Positions 33,567 through 43,275 of a DNA stretch of 64,000 nt are shown piece after piece (the stretch's first letter is position 1; every line of letters begins with the position of its first letter). Origin of the DNA: Rapana venosa (Eukaryota; Mollusca; Gastropoda; Neogastropoda; Muricidae); the NCBI GenBank assembly GCA_028751875.1, contig CM054145.1, forward strand, positions 1,848,067 through 1,912,066, in the 5' to 3' direction. Under the pieces are notes generated by a model. It was not told the origin of the DNA and made no database searches. It was given only the letters and a program-made list of their open reading frames with translations. The position numbers were made by a program, and so were the translations under genes.

Positions 33567-33943
33567 AGTAAAAGTCTCACCATTGGTGAACCTTGGAGCT
33601 CTAGCTGAGGAATGAAAAATTAAGTCTTTCAGTGATGAAGAAGTTCTTCCCACAATGAAGAAGTCTTGTGATGAAGTTATCCTGGCATGGCAAAGACAAA
33701 GTCCTTGTGACAATGAAGAAGTCTTGTGATGAAGTTATCCTGGCAAAGACAAAGTCCTTACGGCCATGAAGAAGTCCCTGCCATCAAGAAATTCTGGGGA
33801 AGAGTCTGGCAATCATAGAAACAGGAATACATTATTAATTTATTATCTCAAAAAAGACAAATCTGTCTAGGTGATGAGCAAGCCATTAAAAGGTAAATGA
33901 ACTTACAAAATGCCAAGAAAGAAATCATCACAGATCACAGTGA
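33567..33943. repeat. Module 1: 50-bp minisatellite and spacer
   Basis: Begins AAAGTCTCACCATTGGTG, as does 40297. Short array of a 50-bp unit (GAAGTCTTGTGATGAAGTTA, TCCTGGCAAAGACAAAGTCC, TTGTGACAAT) at 33640-33790, then a spacer ending GAAATCATCACAGATCACAG. The matching module at 40297-41010 has about ten units. Confidence 0.85.
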
Positions 33944-34357
33944 ATCGGTGGTCTAGAGGTAACGTGCCTGTCTAGAAAGCGAAAAGTCCGGGTCAGAAGT
34001 GTGCGGTGGTTCGAATCCTGTTTGGAAACTTTTGCCCCATCCATTAGACCATGAGTGGTGGTCTGGGTGCTAGTCTTTCGGTTGAGACGATAAACCGAGG
34101 TCCTGTGTGTTACACAATTATTTAGCGCACGTAAAAGAACCCATGGCAACAAGAGCGTTGTCTCTGGCAAACTTCTGTACAAAAAAAGCCCCTCTGATAG
34201 GGAAACAAATACAGCTGCAGACAGGAAAAAAAAAGAAAAAAAAAGGGTGGCGCTGCTCTTGTGGCAGCGTGCTCTCCCTGGGAAGAGCAGCCGGAATTTT
34301 TTGCAGAGAAACCTGCCGTGACTTAAAGTGGTATAAAATAAATAAAAAAAGTAAATA
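33944..34357 (+). mobile_element. SINE family C inserted in module boundary
   Basis: Full-length copy with tRNA-like head (GGTGGTCTAGAGGTAACGTG), B-box GGTTCGAATCC and 3' end CTTAAAGTGGTATAAAATAA. The related locus at 40980-41030 runs from ATCACAGT to AATGTATCATCACC with only about 13 bases between, so it is the empty counterpart of this insertion. Confidence 0.9.
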
Positions 34358-34479
34358 AAAATGTATCATCACTTTCATTCTGCCCACTATCTTGCTACAT
34401 GGTTTTTTTTTACAATTTTAATCTCTACATTTAACACCCACCCCTCCCCCTCCTCCAACTTTACAATACACAGACTAAA

Positions 34480-34612
34480 TCTGAAAAGTCTCCAAGAGCA
34501 GTATCACCAGAGAACTTTATCACACAGTGCTATCAGATCCAGTACAGTCTTCACTGTTTGTATAAAAAGTGAATACAATGGGTGACAGAACCATACCTTA
34601 CAGGGAACACAT
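34480..34612 (-). mobile_element. Reverse transcriptase fragment (motifs B and C), module 2
   Basis: The minus strand from 34605 reads G-MVLSPIVFTFYTN (motif B), then a SDSTV segment, and after a small frame change IKFSGDTALGDFSDL (motif C region, normally FSDDTA; the first Asp is Gly here). Upstream on the same strand, where motif A should be, lies a minisatellite. The same fragment recurs at 41120-41265 with FSDDTA intact. Confidence 0.82.
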
Positions 34613-34632
34613 AAAAGTTGACTTCTGTAGTC

Positions 34633-35310
34633 ATGGTGTTGATGAAGTGCTGGTGTTGATGATGAAGTGCTGGTGTTGATGATGAAGTGCTGGTGTTGAT
34701 GAAGTGCTGGTGTTGATGATGAAGTGCTGGTGTTGATGATGAAGTGCTGGTGTTGATGATGAAGTGCTGGTGTTGATGAAGTCCTGGTGTTGTTGATGAA
34801 GTCCTGGTGTTGTTGATGAAGTCCTGGTGTTGATGAAGTGCTGGTGTTATTGATGAAGTGCTGGTGTTGATGATGAAGTGCTGGTGTTGATTAAAAGTCC
34901 TGGTGTTGTTGATGAAAAGTCCTGGTGTTGATGAAGTGCTGGTGTTGATGATGAAGTGCTGGTGCTGGTGAAGTGCTGGTGTTGATGAAAAGTCCTGGTG
35001 TTGATAAAGTCCTGAAGGTGATCAAGTTCAGGCAATGATGATGATGACTGAAATGCCAGAGATGATGAAATTCTTGCAATGACGAGATTCTGTCCAAAAA
35101 AACAAATAAGAAAACATCATTGTCTTAAATGCAAAAATTGGAGCAGCCTATAAGCATCCCAATTAAAAAGAAATGAAGAAAATGACATCAAGAAGAAACA
35201 AATCATCACAGACCATAGCACAGTATAACATTAACGCATCCTGACTTCATGCAGTCTTGCTTTCAAGTTTCTTGCTACACATTATCACAGAGTTTTTTTT
35301 AGTAGATTTC
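34633..35310. repeat. Module 2 minisatellite (GATGAAGTGCTGGTGTT) and spacer
   Basis: Units of 15-20 bp built from GATGAAGTGCTGGTGTT with GTCCTGGTGTT variants occupy 34633-35015. A spacer (35016-35310) follows with TTCTGTCCAAAAA, ATTAAAAAGAAATGAA and ATCATCACAGACCA landmarks. Array and spacer match 41280-41886. Confidence 0.9.
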
Positions 35311-35361
35311 TATCTACAGAAAACTACTCCACTTGTTTAGAATATACTCAGCATTGATGTA

Positions 35362-35583
35362 ATTATTTATTTATTTATTTATTCTGTTATATCGAGGATA
35401 ATGGAATAAGCACTCATGTGCTTTTTTACATCCAGTCCCCGTGTGTATGCGTTTTTGTAAATTCTGTCATTTGTTCCCACCGGCACACAATGGCCTACTC
35501 TTACGAAAAGCGGAACAGGATTGCAAGATTTTCTGCGTGCGTCCGCACACAGGGCCTCGGTTTATAGTCTCATCCGAAGAACT
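35362..35583 (-). mobile_element. SINE family B, 5'-truncated, with (TTTA)n tail
   Basis: Plus-strand start (TTTA)n at 35362-35384, then TATCGAGGATAATGGAATAA, ending in the CCTCGGTTTATAGTCTCATC central domain. The tRNA-like head is missing. Confidence 0.9.
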
Positions 35584-35587
35584 TATA

Positions 35588-35720
35588 ACTCATTAGCCTC
35601 CTAGAGCAGTATCATCAAGATACTTTCTCCATAGTGTGGTATCCACCCAATCCAGTCCAACTAAAATTGTATCAAGAATGAAGAGGGCAGGTGACACAAC
35701 CGTACCTTGAAGGGAAGCAG
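35588..35720 (-). mobile_element. Reverse transcriptase fragment (motifs B and C), module 3
   Basis: The minus strand reads LQGTVVSPALFILDTI, then a short linker and KYLDDTALGG followed by a stop. These equal motif B (QG-x-x-x-SP) and motif C (x-x-DD). In the same frame the upstream part is the 42-bp minisatellite translation, so one open frame of 353 codons (36654-35593) spans both. Confidence 0.8.
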
Positions 35721-35734
35721 TCAAAGAGGATTTC

Positions 35735-36660
35735 TGAAGTCCTGGCAATGAAGGTGTCCTTGCAGTGATGAAGAAGTCTTTGCAAAGATGAAGAGATGTC
35801 CTTGTGGTGATGAAAAAAGCCATGTGGTGATGAAGAGATGTCCTTGTGATGATGAACAAATCCATGCGTTGACAAAGAGATGTCCTTGTGATGATGAACA
35901 AATCCATGCGGTGATGAAGAGATGTCCTTGTGATGATGAACAAATCCATGCGGTGATGAAGAGATGTCCTTGTGATGATGAACAAATCCATGCGGTGATG
36001 AAGAGATGTCCTTGTGATGATGAACAAATCCATGTGGTGATGAAGAGATGTCCTTGTGATGATGAACAAATCCATGCGGTGATGAAGAGATGTCCTTGTG
36101 ATGATGAACAAATCCATGCGGTGATGAAGAGATGTCCTTGTGATGATGAACAAATCCATGCGGTGATGAAGAGATGTCCTTGTGATGATGAACAAATCCA
36201 TGCGTGATGAAAAGATTTTCCTTGTGATGATGAACAAATCCATGCGGTGATGAAGAATGTCCTTGTGATGATGAACAAATCCATGCGGTGATGAAGAGAT
36301 GTCCTTGTGATGATGAAAAATCCATGTGGTGATGAAGAGATGTCCTTGTGAGATGAACAAATCCATGCGGTGATGAAGAGATGTCCCTTTTGATGATGAA
36401 CAAATCCATGCTGTTGATGAAGAGATGTCCTTGTGGTGAAAGAACAAATCCATGCGGGGGATGAAGAGATGTCCTTGTGATTGATGGAACAAATCCATGC
36501 GGTGATGAAGAGATGTCCCTTTTGATTTATGAACAAATCCAGCGGTGATGAAGAGATGCCTTATGATGATGAACAAATCTATGTGGTGATGAAGAGATGT
36601 CCTTGTGATATGAACAAATCCATGCGTGAGAAGGATTCCTTGTGATGTGAACAAATCCAG
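35735..36660. repeat. 42-bp minisatellite, open in several frames
   Basis: About 22 units of GATGAAGAGATGTCCTTGTG, ATGATGAACAAATCCATGCG, GT. The period is 14 codons, and a plus frame (MKRCPCDDEQIHAV) and more than one minus frame (HRMDLFIITRTSLH; GFVHHHKDISSSPH) are free of stops over the central array. Units at 36200-36660 are more diverged and shift frame. The array lies directly upstream, in minus orientation, of a reverse-transcriptase remnant. Confidence 0.95.
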
Positions 36661-37260
36661 TGGGAGAAGATATTCCTAACATGAAGACTCCTGATGAAAT
36701 TGAAGTCCTTGCAATGAAATGTCCGCAGCAATGAAGTAGCCTGCAGGATGGAGTAGTCCGATGTGAAGAAGTCTTGCGTGAAAAATAGTCCTTGCGAAAG
36801 AAGAAGTCCTTGCAGTGATGAAGTGGTCCTTGCAGTGTGAAGTAATCCTTGAAAAAGCCTTGCAAGGATGAAGTAATCCTTGCAGTGATGAAGAAGTCCT
36901 TGCAGTGATGAAGAAGTCCTTGCAGTGATGAAGTAGTCCTTGTAGTGATGATGAAGTGGTCCTTGCAGTGATGATGAAGTCCTTGAAGCGTTGAGATTCT
37001 TGTGGCAATGAAGCACTTACAATGAAGAAGCCCTTACAATGAAGAAGACCTTACAATGAAGAAGCCCTTGCAGTAATCAAAATATTTTGTGGTGTAAATT
37101 TCTTGCTGTATAAAAATCCTTGCAGCGATTATCAAGTCCTTGTAGCGAAAAAGACTTTTAAGCGAGACAAAGAAGTTTTTTCCAGCAATAAGAATCTTTG
37201 CAGCAAGAAGCCCTAAATTCCACGATGCAAATTTTTAGATAGATCAATAAACGATTTTTA
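36661..37260. repeat. 20-bp minisatellite related to the 42-bp array
   Basis: Units of GAAGAAGTCCTTGCAGTGAT, best at 36790-36990, decaying to AAGCCCTTACAATGAAG types by 37080 and isolated CCTTGCAGCGA-like words to 37205. It shares the GATGAAG and TCCTTG words with the neighbouring arrays. Confidence 0.85.
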
Positions 37261-37860
37261 TCCAAAACAAAAAATATACTGCCATCTTAAAACCATGATC
37301 TTTTTTAATGGACAATTGAACAGATTTTTTTGATAAGAAATAAATTTAAAAAATTTTTTTAAAAAAATTTATAAAAAAAAATATAATGTAGACAGAAACA
37401 CACAAAATCAGAGTACTTTTTATTGTTGTGGGGGCCCCCAACCTCCAAAGTTTTTTCCCCTTTTTTTTTTTTTTTCTCTTTTTTCCCCCCTTCTTTTCTT
37501 TTTTTCCTTTCTTTTTTCTTTTTTTTAAACACGTGGGGCCTCCAACTACCTTTTCTTTTCCCCATTTCTTTTTTTTCTTTCTTTTTTTACATGTGAGGCC
37601 TCCAACCACCTTTTCTTTTCCCCATTTCTTTTTTTTTCTTTACGTGGGTTCTCCATCCTCCTCTTTTTTCCCCCACTTCTATTTTCATTTTCTGACATCC
37701 AAAATTCATGTCATCTACACACACTCATCAAAAAAGCAAAAAGAATAAGAAAACACAAAACAAAGTGATGTACCAAACAACATGATTTTAAAAAACAAAC
37801 AAAAGCCCATACAACCCAAAATCCATCCACACTGAAATACTATCATTAAGACAGGAGCAT
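37261..37860. repeat. Pyrimidine-rich repeat block, copy 1
   Basis: A/T-rich sequence, then T/C-rich units with GTGGGGCCTCCAACTACC-like headers at 37532 and 37592, separated by TTTTCTTTTCCCCATTTC tracts. The final header variant is CTCCATCCTCCTC. The flank from about 37690 (CATCCAAAATTCATGTCATC) to 37860 repeats at about 38960-39110. Open frames are phenylalanine-rich repeat products. Confidence 0.85.
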
Positions 37861-38640
37861 TGTGTCTTGAAGAAGCATGTACGTCAGTAATACAACTGTG
37901 GAGCTGGTTTTACAACAGAACCAAGAATGTTGCTTCAAATATGTCATGGCAACATATCCATGACAATCCATGAAAACTTCAGTGCACAGGTTTTGCATCC
38001 CCCCTCCCCTCTCTCTCCCCCACACACACTCACACACCCACAAAAGCACACACACATAAATACTAACTGAAAATCATATAGTACCTACACTGGTTAGCTA
38101 ACTGCCATTTTCACACACAAAACCACACCCTAAAATTCACGCTGCTTTCACCTCTCTCTCTGTGTTGCACTCCAATCTGCCATGGCATTATTGTCAGTCC
38201 TAAGGCCACAGCGTGGATTTGCCCACACCACAATTCATTCTCTTCCTGCCTGCCCACATCAACACTCACTTCACCACCACAATCTTTTATCCACACATCA
38301 CAACAAACATCATTTCTGAACTTGGATATCAAAGACAGAAATTCAGTCTGATCAACATGACAACAAAAATCTACCTACTTAAAACACTTGCTACTTAGGT
38401 CACTGCTTCTTCACTTCAAACATCATACACACAAGTCATGGTCACTGTAAGGCTACATTACAACATCATACACACAAGTACTACAACTTTGGTGCTGCTT
38501 TCACAAATTAACAAACATCTAGTCCAGCCCATCTACATCAAAGGTTCAATGGACAACTCAACAGATTTCAGGATGAAAATTCTCATTTTAAAACTCACTG
38601 TAAAGTGAATAAATGGTGACATCAGTACAGCCATACAGAG
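37861..38640. other. Unique spacer, no gene recognised
   Basis: Mixed sequence with an AC-rich patch (38020-38055) and a local repeat of ATCATACACACAAGT (38424 and 38465). Nothing coding or RNA-like is evident. Confidence 0.45.
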
Positions 38641-39280
38641 TCAGAGACTATGTCGTTTCAGCTTTTCTTTGGTTTTTTTAAGTGGGGCCGCCAACCACCT
38701 TTTCTTTTCCCCATTTCTTTTTTTTTTTATTACTTTTATTTTGTGGGGCTTCCAACCGCCTTATCTTTTCCCCATTTCTTTTTTTTCTCTTTTTTTTCTT
38801 TTTTTAATTTTGTGGGGCCCCCAACCACCTTTTCTTTTCCCCATTTTTTTATTTTTTAAAATTTTGTGGGGCGGAACCACCTTTTCTTTTCCCCATTTCT
38901 TTTTTTTTTTTTTTGGTGGGTCCTCCATCCTCCTCTTTTTTCCCACTTCCATTTTCATACATCCAAAATTCATGTCACCTACACACACTCATCAAAAAGC
39001 AAAAAGAATAACAAAACACACAACAAAGTCATGCCCCAACACCATTTTTTTAATGAAAAAAACAACCCTAAATCCATCCAGACTGAAGCACTGTCATTAA
39101 GACAGGAGCACTCTGTTGTGAAGAAGCATGTACATCAGTAATGCCACTGTGGAGCTGATTTCATCTGAACATCCTTTTTCTAAATTCCCCCTCTCCCTTT
39201 TCTTTCCACCTTATTCTTACCCCCCCCCCCACCCAATGATTTTTTAAAAACCCACATCCATCAGAGGAGACTAAACAGAG
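38641..39280. repeat. Pyrimidine-rich repeat block, copy 2
   Basis: Five headers of the GTGGGGC-x-x-CCAACCACC type at about 38682, 38743, 38812, 38867 and 38914, separated by T/C tracts, then the same right flank as copy 1 with AGCACTGTCATTAAGACAGG. The doubled block 37.4-37.9 / 38.65-39.15 kb indicates a local duplication with unequal header numbers. Confidence 0.85.
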
Positions 39281-39430
39281 GTCCCACGTGTGACCCCATA
39301 CAGCACATCTTGTACATATGTTTAAACCTCTTCTGCCTTTATGAAGAGTAGGCCACTGTGTGCTTCAGGGAGCAGATGACATTGCAGGGACTAGATGTAT
39401 AAAAAGAACACAATTCAAACATTATTGTTG
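39281..39430 (+). mobile_element. SINE family B, 3' half, old
   Basis: Matches the downstream part of family B: a GAGGTCCCACGTGTGA-like start, AGAGTAGGCCACTGTGTG, then GGGACTAGATGTATAAAAA. Diverged and headless. Confidence 0.7.
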
Positions 39431-40080
39431 AAATAAAAGAATTTGATTACACTTGCACAATGAAGATTATTCTAGTGATGATCAAAGTCATGTGCAGACA
39501 GATATCTTGGAGAAGATTAAGTCCCAACTGTGATGAAGTTTAGGTGTTGTTTAACTTTTAACAATGATGAAATCTTTGTGCGGAAAAAGTCTTGGCGACC
39601 ATGAAGTCCTGATGTTGAAGAAGTCTTTGTGTTGAAGACTGTGTTGATGAAGTCTTGATGTAGATGAAGTTTTGTCATTGATAAAAGTCTTGGTGATGAT
39701 GAAGTCTTGCTGATGGTGAAGTCTTGGTGATGATGAAGTCTTGGTGATGATGAAGTCTTGCTGATGGTGAAGTCTTGGTGATGATGAAGTCCTTGATGAA
39801 GTCTTGGTCACGATGCAGAAAGATGACGTCTTGGCCATGGTCAAGTTTTGAAGTCCTGGTGGCAAGTCCTGAGGATGATAAAAATCAAGAATATGTATTA
39901 TCTCAAAACAGAAAAAATATGTGCATTAATCATTAAGCAAAGAACAATATTTTTAAAAATATAAAACAATCACCACAGAAAATGGTGCAATACAGCATCA
40001 ACCCATCACGACTTCTAGCCAGGAAACATCCACTTTTTTTAAGAAAACAAAGAGATGTTTACATATAAAAATGTATCAAC
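39431..40080. repeat. Module 4: GATGATGAAGTCTTG minisatellite and spacer
   Basis: 39590-39860 is an array of 15-18 bp units based on GATGATGAAGTCTTGGT, with the reading direction and core words of the other arrays. The spacer at 39870-40030 has TATTATCTCAAAA and ATCACCACAGAAAATGGTG landmarks equivalent to those in modules 1, 2, 5 and 6. Confidence 0.8.
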
Positions 40081-40084
40081 ACAA

Positions 40085-40260
40085 TATCAAGGGGCAGGAC
40101 AGTAGAGTGTTGTGCTTGTGATCTGATGGTCTGGGATCAAGGCACCACAGAGACGCCTGTTTCAGAGGATTTCACCCTGCAGTTCACATCAGTACCGACT
40201 CCTCTAGTAAGTTCAAATCCAAACTGTATCTCCAAAGTTGGAATGCTGCTATCTGAATGG
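40085..40260 (+). mobile_element. Diverged tRNA-headed SINE (family B-like)
   Basis: GGACAGTAGAGTGTTGTGCT and TCTGATGGTCTGGGATCAAG occupy the places of a tRNA-like head with a decayed B-box. CACATCAGTACCGACTCCTC matches the family B body (ACATCAGTGCAGACTCC). Too mutated to be active. Confidence 0.55.
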
Positions 40261-40296
40261 TGTGGAAAAAAAAGGCTGGATAATTTTTTTTTTTAA

Positions 40297-41014
40297 AGTC
40301 TCACCATTGGTGCACCTCAGAACTCCAGCTGAGGAAGAGACAATGAAGTCCTTTCAGTGACGAAGAAGTCCTTGTGACAATGAAAAAGTCTTGTGATGAC
40401 GTTATCCTGGCAAAGTCCTTGTGACAATGAAGAAGTCTTGTGATGAAGTTTTCCTGGCAAAGTCCTTGTGACAATGAAGAAGTCTTGTGATGAAGTTTTC
40501 CTGGCAAAGTCCTTGTGAAAATGAAGAAGTCTTGTGATGAAGTTTTCCTGGCAAAGTCCTTGTGACAGTGAAGAAGTCTTGTGATGAAGTTTTCCTGGCA
40601 AAGTCCTTGTGACAATGGAGAAGTCTTGTGATGAAGTTATCCTGGCAAAGACAAATTCCTTGTGACAATGGAGAAGTCTTGTGATGAAGTTATCCTGGCA
40701 AAGACAAAATCCTTGTGACAGTGAAGAAGTCTTGTGATGAAGTTATCCTGGCAAAGACAAAGTCCTTGTGACAATGAAGAAGTCTTGTGATGAAGTTATC
40801 CTGGCAAAGACAAAGTCCTTACGGCCATGAAGAAGTCCCTGCCATCAAGAAACTCTGGCGAAGAGTCTGGCAATCCTAGAAACAGGAATATAATATCTAA
40901 AAAACACACCCACATCTGAGTAGGTGATGAGCAAGCCATTTAAAAATAAAGGAATTTTTGTTAGTGTCAACAAAAAAACAAGAAATCATCACAGATCACA
41001 GTACAGTACTACAC
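40297..41014. repeat. Module 5: 44/50-bp minisatellite and spacer
   Basis: About ten units with two length forms. The 44-bp form has TTTTCCTGGCAAAGTCC; the 50-bp form has TTATCCTGGCAAAGACAAAG. The two forms are grouped in blocks, which indicates recent local amplification. Left start and right spacer match module 1 (33567-33943). Confidence 0.92.
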
Positions 41015-41886
41015 TAATGTATCATCACCTTCATTCTGCCCACTATCTTGCTACATGGTTTTTACAATTTTAATCTCTACATTTAACCCCCACCCCATCC
41101 CTCCCCCCACTTGAACATACAGACTGTAAATCTGAAAAGTCTCCAAGAGCAGTATCATCAGAGAACTTTATCACACAGTGCTATCAGATCCAATACAGTC
41201 TTCACTGTTTGTATAAAAAATGAATGCAATGGGTGACAGAACCATACCTTGCAGGAAACACGAAAAAGCCAATTTCTGAAGTGCTGATGTTGATGAAGTC
41301 CTAGTGTTGCTGAAGTGCTGGTGTTGTTGAAGTGCTGGTGTTGATCAAGTGCTGGTGTTGATCAAGTCCTGGTGCTGATCAAGTGCTGGTGTTGATCAAG
41401 TGCTGGTGTTGATCAAGTGCTGGTGTTGATGATGAAGTGCTAGTGTTGATGAAGTGCTGGTGTTGATGGTAAAGTGCTGGTGTTGATCAAGTCCTGGTGC
41501 TGATGTTGATCAAGTGCTGGTGTTGATCAAGTGCTGGTGTTGATGATGAAGTGCTGGTGTCGATGATGAAGTGCTGGTGTTGATGCAGTGCTGGTGTTGA
41601 TGATCAAGTGCTGGTGATGATCAAGTCCTGGTGTTGATCAAGTCCTGGTGTTGATCAAGTCCTGAGGGTGATGCAGTTCAGGCGCTGATGATGACTGAAA
41701 TCCCAGAGATGATGAAAAGTTCCTGCCATGTTCAGATTCTGTCCAAAAACAACAACAAGAAAACCTCATTATCTCAAAAGAAAAAACTGGAGGAGCATAT
41801 AAGCAAGGTGATTAAAAAGAAATGAATACAATGACATCAAGAAGAACCAAATCATCACAGACCACAGCATCCCCACTTTATGCAGT
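41015..41886 (-). mobile_element. Module 6: reverse transcriptase fragment, minisatellite, spacer
   Basis: 41120-41265 on the minus strand carries LQGMVLSPIAFIFYTN and IKFSDDTALGDFSDL, that is motif B and an intact FSDD motif C. 41280-41665 is the GATGAAGTGCTGGTGTT array with GATCAAGT variants. 41666-41886 is the spacer, cut by the scaffold gap. The layout is the same as module 2 (34358-35310). Confidence 0.88.
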
Positions 41887-42386
41887 NNNNNNNNNNNNNN
41901 NNNNNNNNNNNNNNNNNNNNNNNNNNNNNNNNNNNNNNNNNNNNNNNNNNNNNNNNNNNNNNNNNNNNNNNNNNNNNNNNNNNNNNNNNNNNNNNNNNNN
42001 NNNNNNNNNNNNNNNNNNNNNNNNNNNNNNNNNNNNNNNNNNNNNNNNNNNNNNNNNNNNNNNNNNNNNNNNNNNNNNNNNNNNNNNNNNNNNNNNNNNN
42101 NNNNNNNNNNNNNNNNNNNNNNNNNNNNNNNNNNNNNNNNNNNNNNNNNNNNNNNNNNNNNNNNNNNNNNNNNNNNNNNNNNNNNNNNNNNNNNNNNNNN
42201 NNNNNNNNNNNNNNNNNNNNNNNNNNNNNNNNNNNNNNNNNNNNNNNNNNNNNNNNNNNNNNNNNNNNNNNNNNNNNNNNNNNNNNNNNNNNNNNNNNNN
42301 NNNNNNNNNNNNNNNNNNNNNNNNNNNNNNNNNNNNNNNNNNNNNNNNNNNNNNNNNNNNNNNNNNNNNNNNNNNNNNNNNNNNNN
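41887..42386. other. Assembly gap (500 N)
   Basis: Second placeholder of exactly 500 N. It interrupts module 6, so the number of modules in the real chromosome is unknown. Confidence 0.99.
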
Positions 42387-43007
42387 TGTTGTTTTAGGGG
42401 GGGGGGGGGGGTACCCGTTGTTTTGATTTTGTGGGGGTAGGGTGTGTGTGGTGTGGTGTGTGTGTGTGCATGTATGTTGGTCTTTGTATTGTGTGGTGTG
42501 TGTGTAATATGAGTGTGTGGGGTGTGTGTGTTTTGCGTGCACATGTATGTGTGTGTGTAAGTGTGAATATGTGTGCAAAATTGTGGATAGGTGCGCATGC
42601 ATGTATGCACACGCCTGCATGTGTGTGTGTGTGTGTGTGCGCGCATGCACACGTGCCAATTTAACAGCCTATGAAACAAACCACTAAGGAGAATAGAGGG
42701 AGAAAACAGCTAAGCTTTCAGTATGGTGTTGGACTATAGAGGAACAAATCAAGAACAGGTTTCAACATCTACAACCAGTCAATAGTAACAAGTAGAACAG
42801 AACTCCACAATTATCCAACAACAGGCACTGTAACATGCAGAAAAGGTTGGACATGTTTACACATAATGATGTAGATATGTGCGCAAAGTGGGGGAAGAAA
42901 ACGAAGGCAATTAGTGTGTGAGAGTGTGTGTCTGCATGTATGTGTGATATGGTTTTGTGTGTGGTGTGTGTGTTGGTGTGTGGGGGGGGGGGGTCGGAAT
43001 ATTCCTG
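42387..43007. repeat. GT-rich microsatellites and spacer
   Basis: G run at 42398-42411, then imperfect GT/GTGTGCAT repeats to 42655, unique sequence, and further GT repeats at 42913-42995 ending in a G run. No gene. Confidence 0.8.
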
Positions 43008-43275
43008 ACCAATCCAGTCTTGTAGTTTATTGTCCTGCCACCACATCAACCACATGACCACATCGGGGCCCTCACCTCAGATGGTCACCACATTGTGGGA
43101 GAAGCCACACCAACCACACATAAATTAAGATAAAAACCAGACCAGATTCCTAAAACCACCATGTTCTTCCAATCCAATCCAATCTTCTCGTTTATAGCCC
43201 TGCCGACCACAGAGGCCATTTCAGGGCTGTCACCTCGTCAAATGTTAAATCTCAAAATAAAACATGTTCACCCAC
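43008..43275 (-). mobile_element. Two LINE 3' tails (repeat F) in tandem
   Basis: First unit 43008-43163 (ACCAATCCAGTCTTGTAGTT start, GATGGTCACCACATTGTGGG, ending CACCATGTTCTT). Second unit from 43165 (CCAATCCAATCCAATCTTCT start) to about 43275. The second begins exactly where the first ends, as if one insertion landed in the pentanucleotide tail of the other. Confidence 0.75.

Noticed and set aside
33944..34030. Functional tRNA gene on the plus strand
   Set aside because: Same reason: it is the head of SINE family C, found at three places with the same body.
35593..36654. Functional repeat protein gene
   Set aside because: Frames are broken in the outer units and the downstream part is a dead reverse transcriptase. 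Kept only as a finding.
35735..36660. CRISPR-like array of 42-bp repeats
   Set aside because: No unique spacers; the whole unit repeats head to tail. It is a minisatellite in an animal genome.
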